Position numbers and translations under genes: made by a program. A DNA stretch of 64,000 nt from NCBI GenBank assembly GCA_023440865.1, contig JAEXRM010000117.1, positions 1-64,000 of the forward strand, written 5' to 3'. The DNA comes from Bacillota bacterium. Lineage in GTDB: Bacteria; Bacillota; Clostridia; DSM-8532. Under the pieces are notes generated by a model. It ran no database searches, was not told the DNA's origin, and worked only from the letters and a program-made list of their open reading frames with translations. The number at the start of each line of letters is the position of its first letter. Position 1 is the first letter of the stretch. Positions 53,016 to 61,676 of the stretch are shown one piece after another.

Positions 53016-53975
53016 ATGATCCAGACTGCCTTGAAGATGAACGGGCCGGACAAGCGGACCGGCGATACGACCGGCGGACACGTCTCCCATGCAATGGATG
53101 CCGGCCGCGGCGCCCCGCAACGGCTGTCACGCAGACGGAAGCTTGCCAACGGTGTGTTCCATGCCATCTTGATCGGCGCAGCCTCTTTCGCGATCATCAT
53201 GCTGGTGCTCCTGCTTGCCAAGGTGCTGCGGGATGCGATCGGGTGGCTCGACTGGCAGTTCCTGACCAGCCTTCCGTCGCGCTTTGCGGAGAAAGCCGGC
53301 ATCCGGTCGGCCTTTGCGGGCAGTCTGTGGACCATCGGTCTCACCGCTGCGATTTCGCTGCCGATCGGCGTGGCGACCGCGCTGTATCTCGAGGAGTACG
53401 CCGTGCCGGACAGTCGCATCAGCCGGGTGATCGAGCTGAACATCTCGAATCTGGCCGGTGTTCCCTCCATCGTGTACGGCATGCTCGGCCTGACGGTGTT
53501 CGTGCGCGTGCTCGGTTTCGGGCGCAGCGTCCTGTCGGGCGCGCTCACCCTGTCGCTGCTGGTGCTGCCGGTGATCATCGTCACCACGCAGGAGGCGCTG
53601 CGCGGTGTGCCCAAATCCTTGAAAGAGGCGTCTTTCGCCCTTGGCGTATCGAAATGGAAGACCATTACGGGCGTCGTGCTGCCCTATGCGATGCCGGGCA
53701 TCCTGACCGGGGCGATCCTGGCGGTGTCTCGGGCCATGGGTGAGGCGGCACCGCTGATCATCGTCGGCGCGGCAGGCTATGTCGCCTTCCTGCCCAAGAG
53801 TCCCATGGATGCCTACACGGTGCTGCCCATCCAGATCTTCAACTGGACCAGTCGGCCGCAGGCGGAATTCCAGCATGTGGCGGCCGCCGGCATCATCGTG
53901 CTGATCGTCCTGCTGCTTTCGGCCAACACCATCGCCATCCTGCTGCGCAACAAATACCAGCAACGGATGGAGTGA
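53016..53975 (+). CDS. pstA: phosphate ABC transporter permease PstA
   Basis: 319 residues: a roughly 45-residue basic N-terminal extension, then six transmembrane segments. The EAA loop is EALRGVPKSLKEASFALG, and NLAGVPSIVYGMLGL matches PstA. CAAGGAG lies 8 nt before the ATG at 53016; a GTG at 53007 is too near. The C-terminal segment ends 6 bp before the 61-bp repeat region. Confidence 0.92.
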   Translation: MIQTALKMNGPDKRTGDTTGGHVSHAMDAGRGAPQRLSRRRKLANGVFHAILIGAASFAIIMLVLLLAKVLRDAIGWLDWQFLTSLPSRFAEKAGIRSAFAGSLWTIGLTAAISLPIGVATALYLEEYAVPDSRISRVIELNISNLAGVPSIVYGMLGLTVFVRVLGFGRSVLSGALTLSLLVLPVIIVTTQEALRGVPKSLKEASFALGVSKWKTITGVVLPYAMPGILTGAILAVSRAMGEAAPLIIVGAAGYVAFLPKSPMDAYTVLPIQIFNWTSRPQAEFQHVAAAGIIVLIVLLLSANTIAILLRNKYQQRME

Positions 53976-53981
53976 AGATGC

Positions 53982-54115
53982 CGCGAAGCGGCATCTTCAC
54001 AGCCCGCGGCAGGAACTTCCCGCAGGGAAGTTTCGGGAGCGGGACAGGTTCGAACGCGAAGCGGCATCTTCACAGCCCGCGGCAGGAACTTCCCGCAGGG
54101 AAGTTTCGGGAGCGG
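53982..54115. repeat. two perfect 61-bp direct repeats, each with two hairpins
   Basis: Identical copies occupy 53982-54042 and 54055-54115 (period 73, 12-bp spacer). Each contains the stem AACTTCCC-GCA-GGGAAGTT; the first is also preceded by GATGCCGC-GAA-GCGGCATC, of which the second keeps only the right arm. No ORF continues through them. They fill the pstA-pstB2 gap and look like a REP-type or mRNA-stabilising element. Confidence 0.9.
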
Positions 54116-54179
54116 CATATCGACGGGAACGCATCCTGCGGCAGCGCGACAAGCCCGCCGCAATCAGGAGAAGTGGAGC

Positions 54180-54941
54180 ATGACGATGGAACCCAAGTTG
54201 CAGGTACGGGATGTGAATTTCTGGTATGGCGATACGCAGGCGCTGCACCATGTGACCTTTGACATACCGCAGAATGCGGTCACCGCACTCATCGGACCTT
54301 CCGGCTGCGGCAAGACGACCTTTCTCAAGCTGGTCAACCGCATGAACGATTATGTGGCCGGCTCCCGGGCGGAAGGTGAGATCCTGTATCACGGACACAA
54401 CCTCCTGGGACAGGCGTTTGACATCCCCTCCCTGCGCATGCGCATCGGCATGGTGTTCCAGAAGCCGAATCCCTTTCCGAAATCGATCTACGAGAATGTC
54501 ATCTACGGACCGAAACGGCATGGGACAAGGGGGAAGACCCAACTCGACGCCATTGTGGAGAAGAGTCTGCGACAGGCATCGCTCTGGGATGAGGTCAAGG
54601 ACAACCTGCACAAGTCCGCGCTTGCGCTTTCTGGCGGGCAGCAGCAGCGGCTGTGCATCGCACGCTGCCTCGCGATGGAGCCCGACGTGCTGCTGATGGA
54701 CGAACCGACCTCTGCGCTCGATCCCATCTCGACCCAGGCGATCGAGGAGTTGCTGGTGCAGTTGAAGCAGCACTACACGATCGTCATCGTGACGCATTCG
54801 ATGCAGCAGGCCGCCCGCATCTCGGACAAGACAGCCTTTTTTCTACACGGGGAGGTGGTGGAGTTCGGCGATACGCGGCGCATTTTCCTCAAGGCGGAGA
54901 ATCCGCTGACCGAGCGGTACATCAGCGGCCGATTCGGCTGA
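54180..54941 (+). CDS. pstB: phosphate ABC transporter ATPase, copy 2
   Basis: 253 residues with Walker A GPSGCGKTT, NRMNDY, FQKPNPFPKS, signature LSGGQQQRL, Walker B VLLMDEPTSALDP and THSMQQ. It is clearly divergent from copy 1 at 36.7 kb, so both are probably functional; this copy is the natural partner of PstSCA in the same operon. AGGAGAAGTGGAGC precedes the ATG. Confidence 0.94.
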   Translation: MTMEPKLQVRDVNFWYGDTQALHHVTFDIPQNAVTALIGPSGCGKTTFLKLVNRMNDYVAGSRAEGEILYHGHNLLGQAFDIPSLRMRIGMVFQKPNPFPKSIYENVIYGPKRHGTRGKTQLDAIVEKSLRQASLWDEVKDNLHKSALALSGGQQQRLCIARCLAMEPDVLLMDEPTSALDPISTQAIEELLVQLKQHYTIVIVTHSMQQAARISDKTAFFLHGEVVEFGDTRRIFLKAENPLTERYISGRFG

Positions 54942-54971
54942 GTGTCCATGCTTTCCGCTCCGTGACGTGTG

Positions 54972-54980
54972 TGATATAAT
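54972..54980 (+). promoter_or_regulatory. extended -10 promoter before the CvpA-like gene
   Basis: TGATATAAT gives an exact TATAAT with an upstream TG at the extended -10 position; no good -35. It lies 104 bp before the start codon. Confidence 0.5.
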
Positions 54981-55083
54981 CTGGGTGCATGTTCCCGCGA
55001 CCGGTCCATACCCGGAAGCACATGCGGGAACTCCGTTTCGGATTCGGCGGTCGACAACACACCGCCCGGAAAAGGGGAGCGTC

Positions 55084-55923
55084 ATGTCACGCAGCATACG
55101 CCGTTCCAAGGCCATCCGCGCCAGCATCCAGCGCACACCCATCGTCCTATTGTTCCTGTGCGTCGCAACCATCATTGCGGCGGACCGCTTCCTGGAGCTT
55201 GGCCTCAACGGCTTCGATTACGGTGCGCTCGTCATCCTGGCGCTGTTCGCCCTCAAGGGCTACCTGCAGGGGCTTGTGAACACGGTGTTCAGCCTGCTGG
55301 GCTACATCGGGGGAGCCATCGGTGCCGTGCTGCTGTCTCCCGCCGCAGCCGGCTGGGCCATGCAAAACACGGGACTGGGCAAGGCGCTTGGCGAGCGGCT
55401 CGGGAAGATGCTGCCGCTGCTTTCCTCTGTTCCGGTTCCGACTCCCGACACAACCGGACAGCTGACCACGGCGGTCGGTTGGATTGGCAGCACGCCGGCG
55501 GCGCAACAGGCCCTGGAGGGACAACCGCTGCTGCTGCAGGTGCTGGGCACGGCAAATCCCGTGATTGGAGCGACAGGCGCCTTTGACGCACCCGTGACGA
55601 ATCTCAACGACTGGCTGGTTTGGTCGCTGCTGCGCATCCTGGCCGTCCTCGTCCTGTTCCTCGCCATCAAGCTGCTGCTGGTGCTGGTCGGCAAGCTCAT
55701 CACAGCCCTGATGACCATGAGTACCGTGCTGGGGACCGCGAACCGCACCGGCGGCCTCGCGCTGGGGTTGCTGGTCGGGCTGGTCATCGTCTATGTGCTC
55801 GTGGGAGCCGTGATCCCGTTTCTGGGATCCCTGCGCCTTGTATCCATTCCCGATGCCTTCACGGAATCGAAGTGTCTGTTCCTGTTCAATCAACTTGTCG
55901 CCTTGCGCGGGAAACTGGGGTGA
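55084..55923 (+). CDS. CvpA-family membrane protein
   Basis: 279 residues with about five hydrophobic segments: about 21-36, 46-66, 70-90, 182-205 and 222-245. FDYGALVILALFALKGYLQGLVNT resembles the CvpA (colicin V production) start pattern. The family is membrane-bound and linked to envelope stress, without a defined activity. The middle (about 95-170) is soluble. AAAGGGGAGC precedes the ATG at 55084. It is followed after 5 bp by the next gene. Confidence 0.75.
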   Translation: MSRSIRRSKAIRASIQRTPIVLLFLCVATIIAADRFLELGLNGFDYGALVILALFALKGYLQGLVNTVFSLLGYIGGAIGAVLLSPAAAGWAMQNTGLGKALGERLGKMLPLLSSVPVPTPDTTGQLTTAVGWIGSTPAAQQALEGQPLLLQVLGTANPVIGATGAFDAPVTNLNDWLVWSLLRILAVLVLFLAIKLLLVLVGKLITALMTMSTVLGTANRTGGLALGLLVGLVIVYVLVGAVIPFLGSLRLVSIPDAFTESKCLFLFNQLVALRGKLG

Positions 55924-55928
55924 AATGC

Positions 55929-56309
55929 ATGGCTGTGCTCTCAGGTCTCACGGTACGCGGATCCGGCCGTTATCCGGGGAAGTTCTACGTCGATCTGTCC
56001 GGCCGGTATGCCACGGGTGACATCGCCGCCGTGACCGGTCTGGCGAAGGACGCCGTCGAGGAAGTCTACCAGCGGAACGGCGCCTCGCCGGATGAAAGCA
56101 CCGGCGTCTGGTTCTTCGATTCGCGCGAACAGGCGCTCCAAGCCATCCATGCGCTTGGCGACCAACTGGCGGGCATGTCCGGCAAGGCGGTGTTCCTCAC
56201 ATATGAGGAAATCGACTACATCCGCCAGGCCCTCATCAACGAGGGCAGCAACATCATCAATGTACGCAATGAGCTCAAACGGCGAATCTTTGAGAAAATC
56301 AACGGGTAG
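55929..56309 (+). CDS. uncharacterised 126-residue protein
   Basis: Not recognised. Starts MAVLSGLTVRGSGRYPGKFY; contains an Ala/Glu-rich helix (AAVTGLAKDAVEEVYQRNG), a WFFDSREQALQAIHALGD segment and a C-terminal helix ending ELKRRIFEKING. No transmembrane segment, signal peptide or Cys motif. The composition, the GGGGTGAAATGC site before 55929 and tight coupling to the CvpA-like gene support a real protein. The FVDLSGRY/EEIDYIRQAL patterns suggest a small alpha/beta domain, possibly DNA- or metabolite-binding, but I assign no function. Confidence 0.65.
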   Translation: MAVLSGLTVRGSGRYPGKFYVDLSGRYATGDIAAVTGLAKDAVEEVYQRNGASPDESTGVWFFDSREQALQAIHALGDQLAGMSGKAVFLTYEEIDYIRQALINEGSNIINVRNELKRRIFEKING

Positions 56310-56358
56310 GTGCCGGAACCGGCAATGACCGTGCCAAAGGCGGCGGATCATGCACATG

Positions 56359-56393
56359 GCGGCGGAAGCCCGGTCAAATCGGGTTTCCGCCGC
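56359..56393. terminator. long hairpin between convergent genes
   Basis: GCGGCGGAAGCCCG (56359-56372), 7-nt loop, CGGGTTTCCGCCGC (56380-56393): 14-bp stem with one G-T pair. It lacks a clear T-run on either strand but lies between convergent genes and may act as a bidirectional terminator. Confidence 0.6.
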
Positions 56394-56496
56394 TTCCCGC
56401 ATTTCACGGCCTTCGCATCGAACAGCCTCCGCGACACACGCCCTTCACGGCGGCGCCCTCCGCGTCACACCTGTTCCATGACGCGCCTCCTGCGCA

Positions 56497-57633
56497 TCAG
56501 CGTGCCGCGGGAACACGCGTCTTGTCGAACAGGTCTGCCAGCTCGGCCTCGGAAAAGGGGACGGGGGTATTTGCCGCGTTCTTCGCGCCAACGGTGTCCC
56601 GGGCGTAGGCGGCTGTTTCCTGTCGCGGCATCCGTTCCGTCGCCCCGAACAGGGAGCGCAGGAACTGATTGCATGCCTCTCGCGTCTCGAACCCGAGATA
56701 CGCCATCACCTCCCGGATGCGGTCGGGCGCCTTCTGGGCAATTGCATCAAGATAAGCGGGCATCAGCAGGCCGTTTGCGAGTCCATGGTCGAGGTTTCGG
56801 GCCAGTGTGAGGCAATAGCCCATGGAATGAAGCAGCGTTGTTCCTGTTTGCGCGATCGTGATGCCGGCATGCATCGAGCCCAGCAGCGATGCCTCGCGCA
56901 CGGAGGATGGCACCTCTGCCGGCGCGCAGCCCAGTGCGCGCAAGCGCGCCAGTTCACGCAACACGCCGGTCATGGCCCGCATGCCCAGGATGGCGTGCGG
57001 CTCCGACAAGGGGGTGCCCCGGTTTGCAAGATATCCCTCGAGGGCATGCGACAGCGCGTCGACGGCCGTGTTCACCGTCGTATCCCAGGGGAGGGTTCGC
57101 AGATAGGCGGCATCGAGGAAGGCCAGACGCGGGAAGAGCGGTGTGCCGCCCATGCTGCGTTTCGTACGGGTGCGACGGTCGATGAGGACCGCATAGGGTG
57201 TCACCTCGCTGCCGGTTCCGGCGGTGGTCGGCACGCAGACGATGGGGAGGGTCGTGTCCGGATACTTGCCGCAAAAGAGCGCGTCATCGTCGCAATCGTC
57301 CGTCATGAGGACTGCGGCTGCCTTGGCGGCATCGAGCGGGGATCCGCCGCCGATGCCGATGACAAAATCGGCACCGCACGATCGGCCTGTTCTCGCGGCG
57401 TCGCGGATGGTTTCGATGCAAGGGTTCGGTTCAATGCCGTCGAAGAGGGTGAAGAGGATGCCCTGTGCGGAGAGGGCGGTCTCGATATCGCGCAGCGCGC
57501 CGCACATGCGGGCTGAAGCGCCGCCCGTGACGATGAGCGCATGACGGCCGAGCGGAGCCAGTAGCGGCGCGTTGCTGACGACACACCCGTTGCCGGCAAG
57601 GATGCGGGTTGGCATGAAAAAGGATGCGGCCAT
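56497..57633 (-). CDS. iron-containing alcohol dehydrogenase family protein
   Basis: 378 residues of the group III metal-dependent alcohol dehydrogenase fold. The NAD loop IGIGGGSPLDAAKA (about 91-104), PTTAGTGSEVT (about 135-145) and the metal site Asp/His in AVDALSHALEGY plus His in LLHSMGYCLTLARNLDHG are present. Substrate unknown; members reduce aldehydes or act on butanol, propanediol and similar alcohols. AGGAGGAG precedes the ATG at 57633. The only minus-strand gene in the 51-64 kb stretch. Confidence 0.88.
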   Translation of the reverse strand: MAASFFMPTRILAGNGCVVSNAPLLAPLGRHALIVTGGASARMCGALRDIETALSAQGILFTLFDGIEPNPCIETIRDAARTGRSCGADFVIGIGGGSPLDAAKAAAVLMTDDCDDDALFCGKYPDTTLPIVCVPTTAGTGSEVTPYAVLIDRRTRTKRSMGGTPLFPRLAFLDAAYLRTLPWDTTVNTAVDALSHALEGYLANRGTPLSEPHAILGMRAMTGVLRELARLRALGCAPAEVPSSVREASLLGSMHAGITIAQTGTTLLHSMGYCLTLARNLDHGLANGLLMPAYLDAIAQKAPDRIREVMAYLGFETREACNQFLRSLFGATERMPRQETAAYARDTVGAKNAANTPVPFSEAELADLFDKTRVPAAR

Positions 57634-57854
57634 GTTCTCCTCCTGTCTTCATCCGGCGCGGCGGCAGCATGGACCCGTACGGCCGTTGCGGTGCCTCGGC
57701 CCATGTCGCCACGCCGGGGTTGCGGTTTCTGCGTGCAGCACCGTCGATGCGGGGATGTGCGCGCATTCCTTGGAACAGTATCGCCATCCCGCGAGCCGAT
57801 GTCAACGGAGCGGGAGGATCAGAGGCCAGACACGACAGCCAACATGGATTTCGG

Positions 57855-57868
57855 TGAATATTTATACA
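57855..57868. promoter_or_regulatory. possible ARG-box-like site
   Basis: TGAATATTTATACA differs at one position from the ArgR pattern TGMATWWWWATKCA. It is 58 bp upstream of the -35 of an amino acid transporter operon. A single site in an AT-rich pocket could be chance. Confidence 0.25.
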
Positions 57869-57925
57869 AATGCAGGCAATATGAAGGCGGACTTGCAAAA
57901 AAACGACGAAAACGCATCGATTCGC

Positions 57926-57954
57926 TTGACGCGGGGCATATGGCCCAATATAAT
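57926..57954 (+). promoter_or_regulatory. promoter of the amino acid ABC transporter
   Basis: TTGACG (57926-57931), 17-bp spacer, exact TATAAT (57949-57954), 60 bp before the binding-protein start. It is in the 381-bp gap after the minus-strand dehydrogenase; nothing else there except an AT-rich pocket at 57840-57910 with the possible ARG-like box. Confidence 0.85.
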
Positions 57955-58014
57955 CGAGATATTCTATAGAGCAACGGTGGCCGGTGTTCCCGCCGGCCCG
58001 CGAAGGAGAACGAC

Positions 58015-58836
58015 ATGAAGAAGAGCTCGCTTGTCAAAACGCTTGCGCTCGTCCTCGCCCTTGCATTCCTGTTTGCTTCCTGCGGATCCGCCACAACGGC
58101 CTCCGGCAAGAAGACACTCAAGGACGGCATCCTGACCATCGGCCTGGATGACAATTATCCGCCGATGGAGTTCCATGATGAAAAGAATGATCTTGTTGGC
58201 TTCGACATCGACCTGGCGAACGCCATCGGCGAGAAGATGGGGTTGAAGGTCGAGTTCGTTCCGATTGCGTGGGACGGCATCTTCGAAGCGCTGAAGACCG
58301 ATCGCTATGACATGATCATGTCTGCGGTCAGCATGACGCCCGAGCGGCTGGAGAACTTCGAGTTCACCAAGCCCTACCTGGCGAACGGCCAGGTCATCGT
58401 CGGCAAGCCGGGCGACACCACCATCAAGAGCGCCAAGGACCTCGCCGGCAAGAAGGTGGGCGTGCAGACGAACACAACCGCCGACACCGCCTGCGTCAAG
58501 TACATCGAGACCGAGAAGATCGATTTCGAGCTCACCCGCTACGACGACATCATCCAGACCTTTGAGGCGATGAACGCCAACCGCATCGACTACATCGTCG
58601 TCGATTACGCCGTGGCCATCGACTACCAGACAAAGCACCCGGACCTGTACTACATCACCGGCGCCCAGCTGACGAACGAGCCCATCGCCGTCTGCTTCAA
58701 GAAGGGGAACACCGCGCTGCGCGACGAAGTGCAGAAGGCCATCGACGGTGTCCGCAAAGACGGCAAGCTGGCTGAATTCTCCAAGAAGTGGTTCCAGGAA
58801 GACTACACCAGCAATATCGACGAGAAGCTGTATTGA
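58015..58836 (+). CDS. polar amino acid ABC transporter substrate-binding lipoprotein
   Basis: 273 residues. Lipobox LFASC (Cys 23), then a family 3 binding-protein fold: LTIGLDDNYPPMEFHDEK, FDIDLANAIGEKMG, and SAVSMTPERLENFEFTKPY. The DNYPPMEF and R-x-x-x-x-F-x-F-T-K-P-Y elements are typical of glutamine/cystine/lysine-type binding proteins; the exact amino acid is not readable. AAGGAGAAC precedes the ATG. Followed by its permease and ATPase. Confidence 0.9.
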   Translation: MKKSSLVKTLALVLALAFLFASCGSATTASGKKTLKDGILTIGLDDNYPPMEFHDEKNDLVGFDIDLANAIGEKMGLKVEFVPIAWDGIFEALKTDRYDMIMSAVSMTPERLENFEFTKPYLANGQVIVGKPGDTTIKSAKDLAGKKVGVQTNTTADTACVKYIETEKIDFELTRYDDIIQTFEAMNANRIDYIVVDYAVAIDYQTKHPDLYYITGAQLTNEPIAVCFKKGNTALRDEVQKAIDGVRKDGKLAEFSKKWFQEDYTSNIDEKLY

Positions 58837-58860
58837 TCGGCTCTCCCGGCAGGGTGACCA

Positions 58861-58896
58861 GGGGTGTCCTTCGGCTTGGGCCGGAGGACACCCTTT
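58861..58896 (+). terminator. hairpin between binding protein and permease genes
   Basis: GGGTGTCCT and AGGACACCC flank TCGGCTTGGGCCGG, followed by only TTTCG. A partial attenuator explaining higher binding-protein expression is likely. Confidence 0.65.
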
Positions 58897-58947
58897 CGCC
58901 TTGCAGGCGCGATGGCCGACACATCACCTGGTGAGGAGTGCGAATCC

Positions 58948-59595
58948 ATGGAGCGTATCCTGGCTACCATGCCCGACCTGATCAAGGCAACCGGCATGAC
59001 CCTGTCCCTGACCGTCGCGAGCATCATCGTCGGCGTGTTGCTCGGACTCGCGCTCGCTTTCGGGCGCATGGCGAAGAACAAGATCATCCGCGGCGTGACA
59101 TGGACCTACATCTGGATCTTCCGTGGCACGCCGATGCTGATGCAGATTTTCTTCATCTACTTCGTGCTGCCGAAGGTCGTCCCCTCGCTGATGACCAGCG
59201 GCTTCAACACAGCCGTCATCGCGCTGGGGCTCAATTCGGCCGCCTATCTCGCCGAGATCATCCGGGCGGCCATCCAGTCGATCGACAAGGGGCAGTTCGA
59301 GGCCTCCAAGGCGCTTGGGATGAGCACTTCGCTCGCCATGCGCCGCATCATCGTGCCCCAGTCCATCCGCCGCATGCTGCCGCCGTTCGGCAATGAGTTC
59401 ATCATGCTGCTCAAGGATACTTCCCTGGTATCCGCCATCGGCCTGACGGAGATCCTCAAGATCGCAAAGCAGATGACTTCAGCGACGGGCGATGCCATTT
59501 TCTATCTGCCGACGGCCGCCATCTATCTGTTGCTCACCACCATCTTCACCTTTGTGTTTGAAAAGCTGGAAAAGAAGTATTCCATCTACGAATAA
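58948..59595 (+). CDS. polar amino acid ABC transporter permease
   Basis: 215-residue HisM/GlnP-type permease with five transmembrane segments. TWTYIWIFRGTPMLMQIFFIY and the EAA loop EASKALGMSTSLAMRRII are the family hallmarks. The ATG at 58948 follows GAGGAG with 9-nt spacing; codons upstream to 58864 belong to the hairpin. Functions with the binding protein before and the ATPase after it. Confidence 0.93.
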   Translation: MERILATMPDLIKATGMTLSLTVASIIVGVLLGLALAFGRMAKNKIIRGVTWTYIWIFRGTPMLMQIFFIYFVLPKVVPSLMTSGFNTAVIALGLNSAAYLAEIIRAAIQSIDKGQFEASKALGMSTSLAMRRIIVPQSIRRMLPPFGNEFIMLLKDTSLVSAIGLTEILKIAKQMTSATGDAIFYLPTAAIYLLLTTIFTFVFEKLEKKYSIYE

Positions 59596-59685
59596 GCAAG
59601 GGGTGTCATCCGGATGCACCCGATGACCTGCGCGGCGTTTGCGGCGCGGCAGGCGGGTACCGGAGGAATGCCGCGGAGGTCGCGC

Positions 59686-60447
59686 ATGCAGGGCATGATC
59701 GAACTGACAAACATCCACAAGTCCTTCGGCACCCTGGAAGTGCTCAAGGGCATCGATCTGACGGTCTCAAAAGGCGAGGTGGTCTGCGTCATCGGCCCCA
59801 GCGGATCCGGCAAGAGCACGCTGCTGCGTTGCATCAACCATCTGGAGCGCATTACGACCGGCAGGATCCTCATCGACGGCGAGGTGATGGACGAGCGCAA
59901 GGAAGGCCACGATCTGCACAAGATCTCCATGACCAAGGTGCTGTCGCTGTGCACCGAGGTCGGCATGGTGTTCCAGCGCTTCAACCTGTTTCCCCACATG
60001 ACTGCGCTGCAGAATGTCATGGAGGCGCCGGTCCAGGTCAAGAAGGTGCCCCGGGCGCAGGCCATGGAGGAAGCGCGTGAACTGCTGCGCAAGGTGGGGC
60101 TCGAGGACAAGTTCGATGAATATCCGTCCCGTCTGTCCGGCGGACAACAGCAGCGCGTCGCCATTGCGCGCGCGCTGGCGATGAAGCCCAAGGTGATGCT
60201 GTTTGACGAGCCCACCTCCGCGCTCGATCCCGAACTGGTCGGCGAGGTGCTCGAGGTCATGAAGGGGTTGGCGCAGGATCACATGACCATGATCGTCGTC
60301 ACCCATGAGATGGGTTTCGCGCGCGATGTGGCCAACCGCGTCATCTTCATGGACGAGGGGCATATCATCGAGGAATCCTCGCCCGAGGAGATTTTCACCA
60401 ACCCGAAGCAGGAACGCACCAAGGCGTTCCTCTCCAGGGTTCTGTAA
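59686..60447 (+). CDS. polar amino acid ABC transporter ATPase
   Basis: 253 residues. Walker A GPSGSGKST, Q-loop VFQRFNLFPHMT, signature LSGGQQQRVAIARALA, Walker B VMLFDEPTSALDPE and H-loop VVTHEMGFARDVA, as in GlnQ/HisP/ArtP-type proteins. I chose the ATG at 59686 with GGAGG 6 nt upstream; 59668 and 59695 are alternatives. Completes the transporter operon. Confidence 0.94.
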   Translation: MQGMIELTNIHKSFGTLEVLKGIDLTVSKGEVVCVIGPSGSGKSTLLRCINHLERITTGRILIDGEVMDERKEGHDLHKISMTKVLSLCTEVGMVFQRFNLFPHMTALQNVMEAPVQVKKVPRAQAMEEARELLRKVGLEDKFDEYPSRLSGGQQQRVAIARALAMKPKVMLFDEPTSALDPELVGEVLEVMKGLAQDHMTMIVVTHEMGFARDVANRVIFMDEGHIIEESSPEEIFTNPKQERTKAFLSRVL

Positions 60448-60481
60448 GCGCCGCTCAATCCGATCCCATGTGGAGTTTTGC

Positions 60482-61522
60482 ATGAGAACATCCCTCAAGG
60501 CCGATCTGGCGATCCTCAGCATCACGGTGATCTGGGGATCGTCTTTCATCATCATGAAAAATGTCGTGGAGGAGGTGGGCGTGTTCGCCTACCTCACCAT
60601 GCGATTCACCGTGGCCGCCATGCTCCTGGCGCTGCTGTTCCGCCGCCAGATCCGCGACGTCCGGCGGCGTGACGTGTTCCATGGCGGCGTCATCGGGCTG
60701 CTGCTGTTCCTGGGCATGGCGCTGCAGGTGGCGGGCCTTCGGTACACAGCCGCTTCCACAAGCGCCTTTGTGACGGGGTTGAATGTGGTCATGGTGCCCA
60801 TCCTCTCCGCCGTGCTGCTGCGGAAGCAGCCGCCCGCCCGCGCCGTTGCCGGCGTGGCGATGGCCACCGTGGGCCTGTTTGTGCTCACCGGGGGGCTCTC
60901 CCAGGGGTGGAACAGGGGGGACACGCTCACGCTGCTGTGTGCGCTGTGCTTCGCCCTGCAGATCATCTTCATCGACAAGTTCAACACCGAGACCGACCCG
61001 CGTCTCAACGCGGTGCTGCAGATGGTGACTGCGGCGCTGCTGTACGCGGGAACCTGGCTGCTGTTTGAGCGCGGCACCGTGCACTTTTCCTGGCGTGTGG
61101 TGCTGACGGTGCTGTATACGGGTGCGCTCGGCACCGCCTTCGCGTTCGGGGTGCAGACGGTCGCGCAAAAGTACACCTCACCCACCCGCACCGCGCTGAT
61201 CATTGCCTGCGAGCCGGTCTTCGGGGCCATCTTCGCACTGCTCGTGCCCGGAACCGATGGAGAAACCGAGCGGCTGACCATGCCGCTGGTCATCGGTTCG
61301 ATGCTGGTGCTGGGCGGCATGGTGCTCGCCGAGTTCCAGGGCGGGGGCACACAGGCCGCGCGGCATGATGCCGATGGCGGATCGACAGGCCTTGCGGCGG
61401 ATGCGCGACCGGATGAAGGAGCGGTCGTCCAGACGGCGGACGCGCAACCGGATGACCGTCCGGCAACCCGCGCGGCGGATGCGGTGTCCGATGCCGCTGC
61501 GGATGTGGATGTGATGTCATAG
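60482..61522 (+). CDS. DMT (EamA) family transporter
   Basis: 346 residues with ten hydrophobic segments in two EamA halves (about 8-140 and 155-285). ITVIWGSSFIIMKN at the N-terminus and YTGALGTAFAFGVQTVAQKYTSPTRTALI in the second half are typical. It exports metabolites or amino acids; substrate unknown. The last ~45 residues form an Asp/Ala-rich cytoplasmic tail with loosely repeated (A/T)ADA-(R/Q)PD elements, unusual in the family. Starts 34 bp after the ATPase gene and may be co-transcribed. Confidence 0.88.
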   Translation: MRTSLKADLAILSITVIWGSSFIIMKNVVEEVGVFAYLTMRFTVAAMLLALLFRRQIRDVRRRDVFHGGVIGLLLFLGMALQVAGLRYTAASTSAFVTGLNVVMVPILSAVLLRKQPPARAVAGVAMATVGLFVLTGGLSQGWNRGDTLTLLCALCFALQIIFIDKFNTETDPRLNAVLQMVTAALLYAGTWLLFERGTVHFSWRVVLTVLYTGALGTAFAFGVQTVAQKYTSPTRTALIIACEPVFGAIFALLVPGTDGETERLTMPLVIGSMLVLGGMVLAEFQGGGTQAARHDADGGSTGLAADARPDEGAVVQTADAQPDDRPATRAADAVSDAAADVDVMS

Positions 61523-61571
61523 CCGGGTCCCGCGCACACATATCTTGGCTCATGCCTGTCATCCAATTGAA

Positions 61572-61625
61572 ATGCCTCATTCGTTATGCCACGCACCCTC
61601 CGTGCCGATACAAACCATGAGGCAT
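61572..61625. repeat. 9-bp inverted repeat before the SLH-protein gene
   Basis: ATGCCTCAT (61572-61580) and ATGAGGCAT (61617-61625) are exact inverted copies 36 bp apart, in the 154-bp gap after the DMT gene. Could be an operator pair or chance; no clear promoter hexamers were found here. Confidence 0.4.
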
Positions 61626-61676
61626 GTTGACGGCTGCCGTCCTCATGCCGTCACGGAAGGAACGGAGGACCCATTC

